From Lepas anatifera (taxonomy: Eukaryota > Arthropoda > Thecostraca > Lepadidae), in contig JAOTON010001685.1 of the NCBI GenBank assembly GCA_034440635.1, positions 2,924,501 through 2,988,500 on the forward strand: DNA of 64,000 nucleotides, given 5' to 3'. Shown here piece after piece: positions 60,056-64,000 of the stretch. Numbering within the stretch: position 1 is the first letter of the stretch; each line of letters opens with the position of its first letter. The notes beneath the pieces were generated by a model, which was given only the letters and a program-made list of their open reading frames with translations, did no database searches and was not told the origin of the DNA. Made by a program: the position numbers and the translations under genes.

Positions 60056-63000
60056 ACGCTGGGGAATATAATTTGGCTCTCAGCATGTCCCAGCCCAACA
60101 GTCAAACGAGACATTGCAAAAGAAAAACGAGTTTGTGTCATCTGCATGGTGAGAACAGAGGACTAATGAAAGTATTAAAGCCAACATAATGTGTTTGCTA
60201 AGGACTATGACAGTATCAGCTCCCTGCAAGTGCTACACGCGGCCCCGTGTGCTCCCGTGCGATCCGCCAGGCCGGCGCGGCGCTCTGTAAGCCGGGCGTA
60301 TCGGCACCGGCGCCGGTGCCTGACTGATCACGCTAATTTACCGGCAATATCGCCGCCAAAATGAAACTCTTAAAATAGTTGGCTGCGCGAGCCTCAAAGG
60401 CTATTGTAGCTGGCGTCCCGGAGGCCGAGGTCTCGGCGTGAGACGAATTTACCACCTCCCGGCAGTTTTCAGGCCAGCAGATGGATGGGCTGTTCCGGCG
60501 TAACAGAAATTGCTGGGCGGCGAGGGATGTGCTAGGATTGTTCAGCAGAAACGTTTTATGTTAGAATAAAAGCTCCAATGCATATTCAGTCGTGAATGCT
60601 TAAGATTGTACCCTGTTTTATTAAATCTCTGGCAGTGCTCTGTGAGATTTTCGGTCATTACTGTTCCTGGGAGGGGATTTATCGACAAATATATTGGAAA
60701 CGTCGAATCAAATTGACCTTTGAAGTGGAGGGATAATGGCAAGCTGTCAAAGACTAAATAAAAACTTATTGGAAAGGTTTGCTGAATGCAAAATCTAGCT
60801 AGAATAACTTATATTTAGTTTGAAATTCCCGCCCTTCCGTTGGCCGTATACACTGCAAAGTGCAGTAGAATTGAGCATTTCAAAGCTGGCCAACCCTACA
60901 AATACTTATCTGCAGTACAAACGAAGCCTACGTTTTGAATTGCATATTCGAGAAGAAAAATAATACATTTCAAACAGCGGAATATGGGTCTGACTCTGCA
61001 GACACGGCATTTTCCGTATGAGACGCGTCAGACTTCCCCATTCGGGTGCAGAGTGCAGAGACCCCCAGTCGAGCTAGGGAGGGGAGGACAAGACGGATTT
61101 GGCTCCAAAGCCCTCCGATTTGCCCCATGTTTTGTTGTTAAAAGACACCATATTTATCTCGGTTTTAGGTCCAGTTACCCCGAAACCAATTGTCCGCAGA
61201 TCCCCCACTGGAGCTTCCACACATTTTCTCCGCATTTCTGACTAAGCCGATCTCACAGCATCCGGAGAAGCAGAGCTGATAATGTGGCAGCCATTTCTAC
61301 CAACGTGAAAGTTCAATATATGGGCCTCCTTGTCGCCTATGGCTTTTGAAGAATACATAATTAGAACTTTTAGCACACATGGAGTTGAGAAGTGTCCAAT
61401 TGACGCCATGAAGACAGCTCGTGCAACAATGTCTACAGTATGAAAAGTGAGGTGGTGAGCTGAGGGCTTTCTCAATCACCTTTAGCGTGACCGGCAGAGT
61501 ATGCCACGCCACTGATTTAAAAACAGTTCGCACTGAAACGTAAACACCACGGCACTAATGCCTGCTTCACACAACAATAGGGCTTTAGGAAAGACACATA
61601 AAGCCCTGGCGAAATTATATAAGTTTGCTGCAAAAATTATTAAATGAGATTGGGTATCCCTGTGGTTTCTGCGTTGTTCTATCCATGAAGGTGGAAATAT
61701 TTTGACGTGCTGCCTTACTTTTTTGACAGGCAATCAGCTATATTCTTGCAACACGTTTCGAGCAGAGGTCGGAAAAAGTACGCGAGAGTCACCAGCATAA
61801 TTTAAAACCGAACATGTGTGACTTAAAATTTTGAGGTTCGTAACCAAAAGGCGATTACTTTCCAGACCCTCTGAGTCCTTCTGAATCTTGAATAACGTAT
61901 TGCAAGAGTGAGCGCCAATTTCTCAAACTAAGGTGAACCGAGATGTGGCTGTTCTGTTACGGATGTGATATTTTTCTGTCAGCAGCATTGCAGCCGAGGG
62001 GCATATTTTTCTACCTCTGGTTTCACGTACGTCGTAAAAAGCAAGTGTACTCAAGTGGCACGTGTCACGAATATGCGTGTGTGGGGCACTGGAACGGTCA
62101 GCGAGGCCTTGATGATTATTAGCGGGGCACCCCAGGTCTGCCCAGCTAACGCCGCCCCAAGGGGCAGATATCATATGTAGACCATAAGAGATGGTGGTTG
62201 TTTGAAGTTTAAGTAGAACCCAAGAATGCACGAAAGATGCACAGTATTATCCTGGGATAGTTCAACAAAGCAGCGTCGACGGCATGCACATATTCAGTGT
62301 ATGCAACTACAAGGTCGGTCTACGACATTCTAAAAAAAGGTTGGCGTCAAAAGTCCCTACACCTGAGCACGCCACTGGCCTGTAATTACATCGGACACTG
62401 AAGGGGCAAACGAACGAGCTGGCACCGGGTAGGACGAATGGCACGGCTCATGTACCCGCAGTGTGTCAGTACTCCGAAAAGTTACCTCCTCACAATGACG
62501 GTGCGTTCCGTGACCACGCGGAACTGGAGCTGCTGCAGCATGACCCTGGTGGGCAAAATAGAGCGTGTGCCTCCCAACGCAACTGCATCTGGACCACTGT
62601 TTGACATGTCGCAAATTGAAAGCCACATGGGCGTGCAATTAAAACAGCAAACCCAATTAATTAAAAAGGCAAGTGTCGCATAAAATTAGCATAACAATCA
62701 TTCGCAGAATTACTGCGTGCAAAATATATGCCCGCACTTCACCGGAGTTTTACTGTTTAATGAGCGCAGCGCCCCCTCAAATAGCAGACACGCACGAAAT
62801 ATTTCACACTTCCGCTTATCATTACAGCCCCTAAGTAGTATTCGTCAGCGTTTATAGTTACCGCACAGCTGTAAAAGAGCAGGGACAGAGCACACTGGAG
62901 CCTCACGTTCTACCACAGGCCGTCCAGCCTGCGTCGTGCCGTCTGGCACGCTTCACAAGTCGCAGCCAGCCCGCTGTTTTCTCGCAGCGCCCCGGCCGCC

Positions 63001-63295
63001 CCTCCATCGCCAGCAGTACATCTGGCACGCGGCTAAAAACATGGCTGACGCCCCATTTTTCCATTACAGACCAACGAACTCCAGTACTGCAGCCATCTGC
63101 CGGCTTCTGCGGAGAGCGCCGGCATCGCCTTGGACCGGATGGACGTGTCCGAGGACTCAGTCGCGTGACAGAACGCACCTTCTCGTCCAAAACATGTGTC
63201 ATTAAACACTGGTATGGCGTCGATTTTTGACACAAGGCACGTGCCGCCCGACGCGGCCGACGATTTTTACCGGTTATTGAGCGGCGGACGGTGGC
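60056..63295. other. unexplained region with CpG-rich patches
   Basis: Patches at about 60235-60490, 61010-61240 and 62400-63290 are GC- and CpG-rich relative to their surroundings. Frames on both strands (up to 158 codons, 62903-63379 minus) lack recognisable domains. These may be regulatory or promoter DNA of a host gene outside the window. Confidence 0.35.
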
Positions 63296-63309
63296 GTTAC
63301 CATGGCGAC
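63296..63309. promoter_or_regulatory. candidate RFX X-box
   Basis: GTTACCATGGCGAC fits the X-box consensus RYYNYY-N(1-3)-RRNRAC exactly, bound by RFX factors that often regulate ciliary genes. It lies in a CpG-rich patch with a nearby GGGCGG. Only the motif supports this. Confidence 0.4.
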
Positions 63310-64000
63310 GCCGTCGAATGGGCGGAGCCATCGCGTCGGCGTTCTTCTGCTCCGAGATGACCGCCGGTAGGTGGTGCATCGATCAGTCCGCAAGCAGAAA
63401 ATGCAGTGGTGCTATTGTCGATTGATTGCTCAGGGTCGGAGTCCCTGCTATTCACGGGTTCGAACAGAATTTCCTCATGCTGTGGTGAAAACTAAAGGCA
63501 AGATTAGTAACCAATGCTCAATTGCCGTATTGGGAACGCTTGATTTGTTCTGGTTACTTGCAATCGATTTCGGATCACGCTCCCTTTTGCAGCAGCCTTT
63601 ACAGAATTGTGTGGTTACAATGGCCTACAATTTTTGCATCGTGCTCATTTCTTACATATTTGTAGCAAAATGATAATATATTCTTGTTCTTACCGAGTTT
63701 GTTTCCGACACTGGAACCGACATCTCGGGAAAAAATGGATTATTGTTCCAATGGTTAGTTGAAGGCACCGTGTAATATTTTCTTTCATCTGGGCATCCAA
63801 AAAACTGCATTAAAACTATTCGCGTTTTCTGGCGTGGATTTTCATTTCTCTCTAAAAATGAGCATAGTCTCCTGTCCTCGACGTGGCGCTAGTTTCAGCA
63901 TTTCAGCTCATTTTGGCTTTGTCCTATATGATCACTGAGGGACTGTGGCCCAGGCTTATGTGCATCGGGCCGGTTTGATCTACTTTTCCTTTGCAAATGT
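63310..64000. other. unexplained right edge
   Basis: The 100-codon plus frame at 63371-63673 has no recognised domain. No repeat ends seen. Confidence 0.3.

Noticed and set aside
62903..63379. 158-codon Arg-rich minus-strand frame
   Set aside because: CpG-rich sequence with open frames on both strands and no domain.

Overview
The window looks like nuclear DNA of an invertebrate animal. The evidence is a BEL/Pao integrase, non-LTR retrotransposon reverse-transcriptase relics, tRNA-derived SINEs, a pogo/Tigger-type transposase gene preceded by a splice-acceptor-like sequence, long (TG)n and minisatellite arrays, and no operon structure. I cannot name the species or phylum. I found no host protein-coding exon I would defend. 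Nearly everything that can be explained is mobile or repetitive DNA, with AT-rich unexplained sequence and a few GC-rich, CpG-rich islands between.

Layout. 1-452: broken BEL/Pao integrase running in from the left edge. 985-5951: a TTAA-flanked MITE, a (TG)n tract, a dispersed 0.77-kb repeat, a second TTAA MITE family, and the left part of another TTAA MITE. 5952-10768: a 4.8-kb hAT-like non-autonomous element with a perfect 8-bp target duplication (CGTGGTAC), filled with GGGGCCCC/AGCTCAG minisatellite. 10876-11064: a SINE with a perfect 12-bp target duplication. 11380-13065 (minus): the one intact gene, a pogo-like transposase with a C-terminal zinc finger. 14335-16167: a foldback structure, one arm of which was hit by a TTAA MITE while the other arm preserves the empty site. 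16163-24830: an inverted copy of the 0.77-kb repeat, short hAT-like MITEs, a TTAA MITE, and two minisatellites. 26715-29217: a Russian-doll nest in which a TTAA MITE contains a hAT MITE, which contains a second hAT MITE; a SINE sits elsewhere in the same host. 30-41 kb: sparse, with a hairpin repeat, a LINE relic and a perfect 18-bp-arm palindrome. 41555-47682: several TTAA MITEs, possibly all inside one hAT-like insertion. 53.1-56.1 kb: a LINE relic apparently split by a TTAA MITE and a 25-bp minisatellite. 56112-59412: two TTAA MITEs in inverted orientation. 60-64 kb: mostly unexplained, with CpG-rich patches and an RFX X-box-like site.

The most striking system is the TTAA-flanked (piggyBac-type target site) MITE superfamily: about a dozen copies in several diverged subfamilies. 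All are loaded with the hexamer AGGTCA/TGACCT, the nuclear-receptor half-site. Several also carry a GC hairpin roughly 60-70 bp from one end. No piggyBac transposase is visible here, so the autonomous partner must be elsewhere. These MITEs have repeatedly been landing sites for hAT elements and SINEs, which gives a readable insertion chronology.
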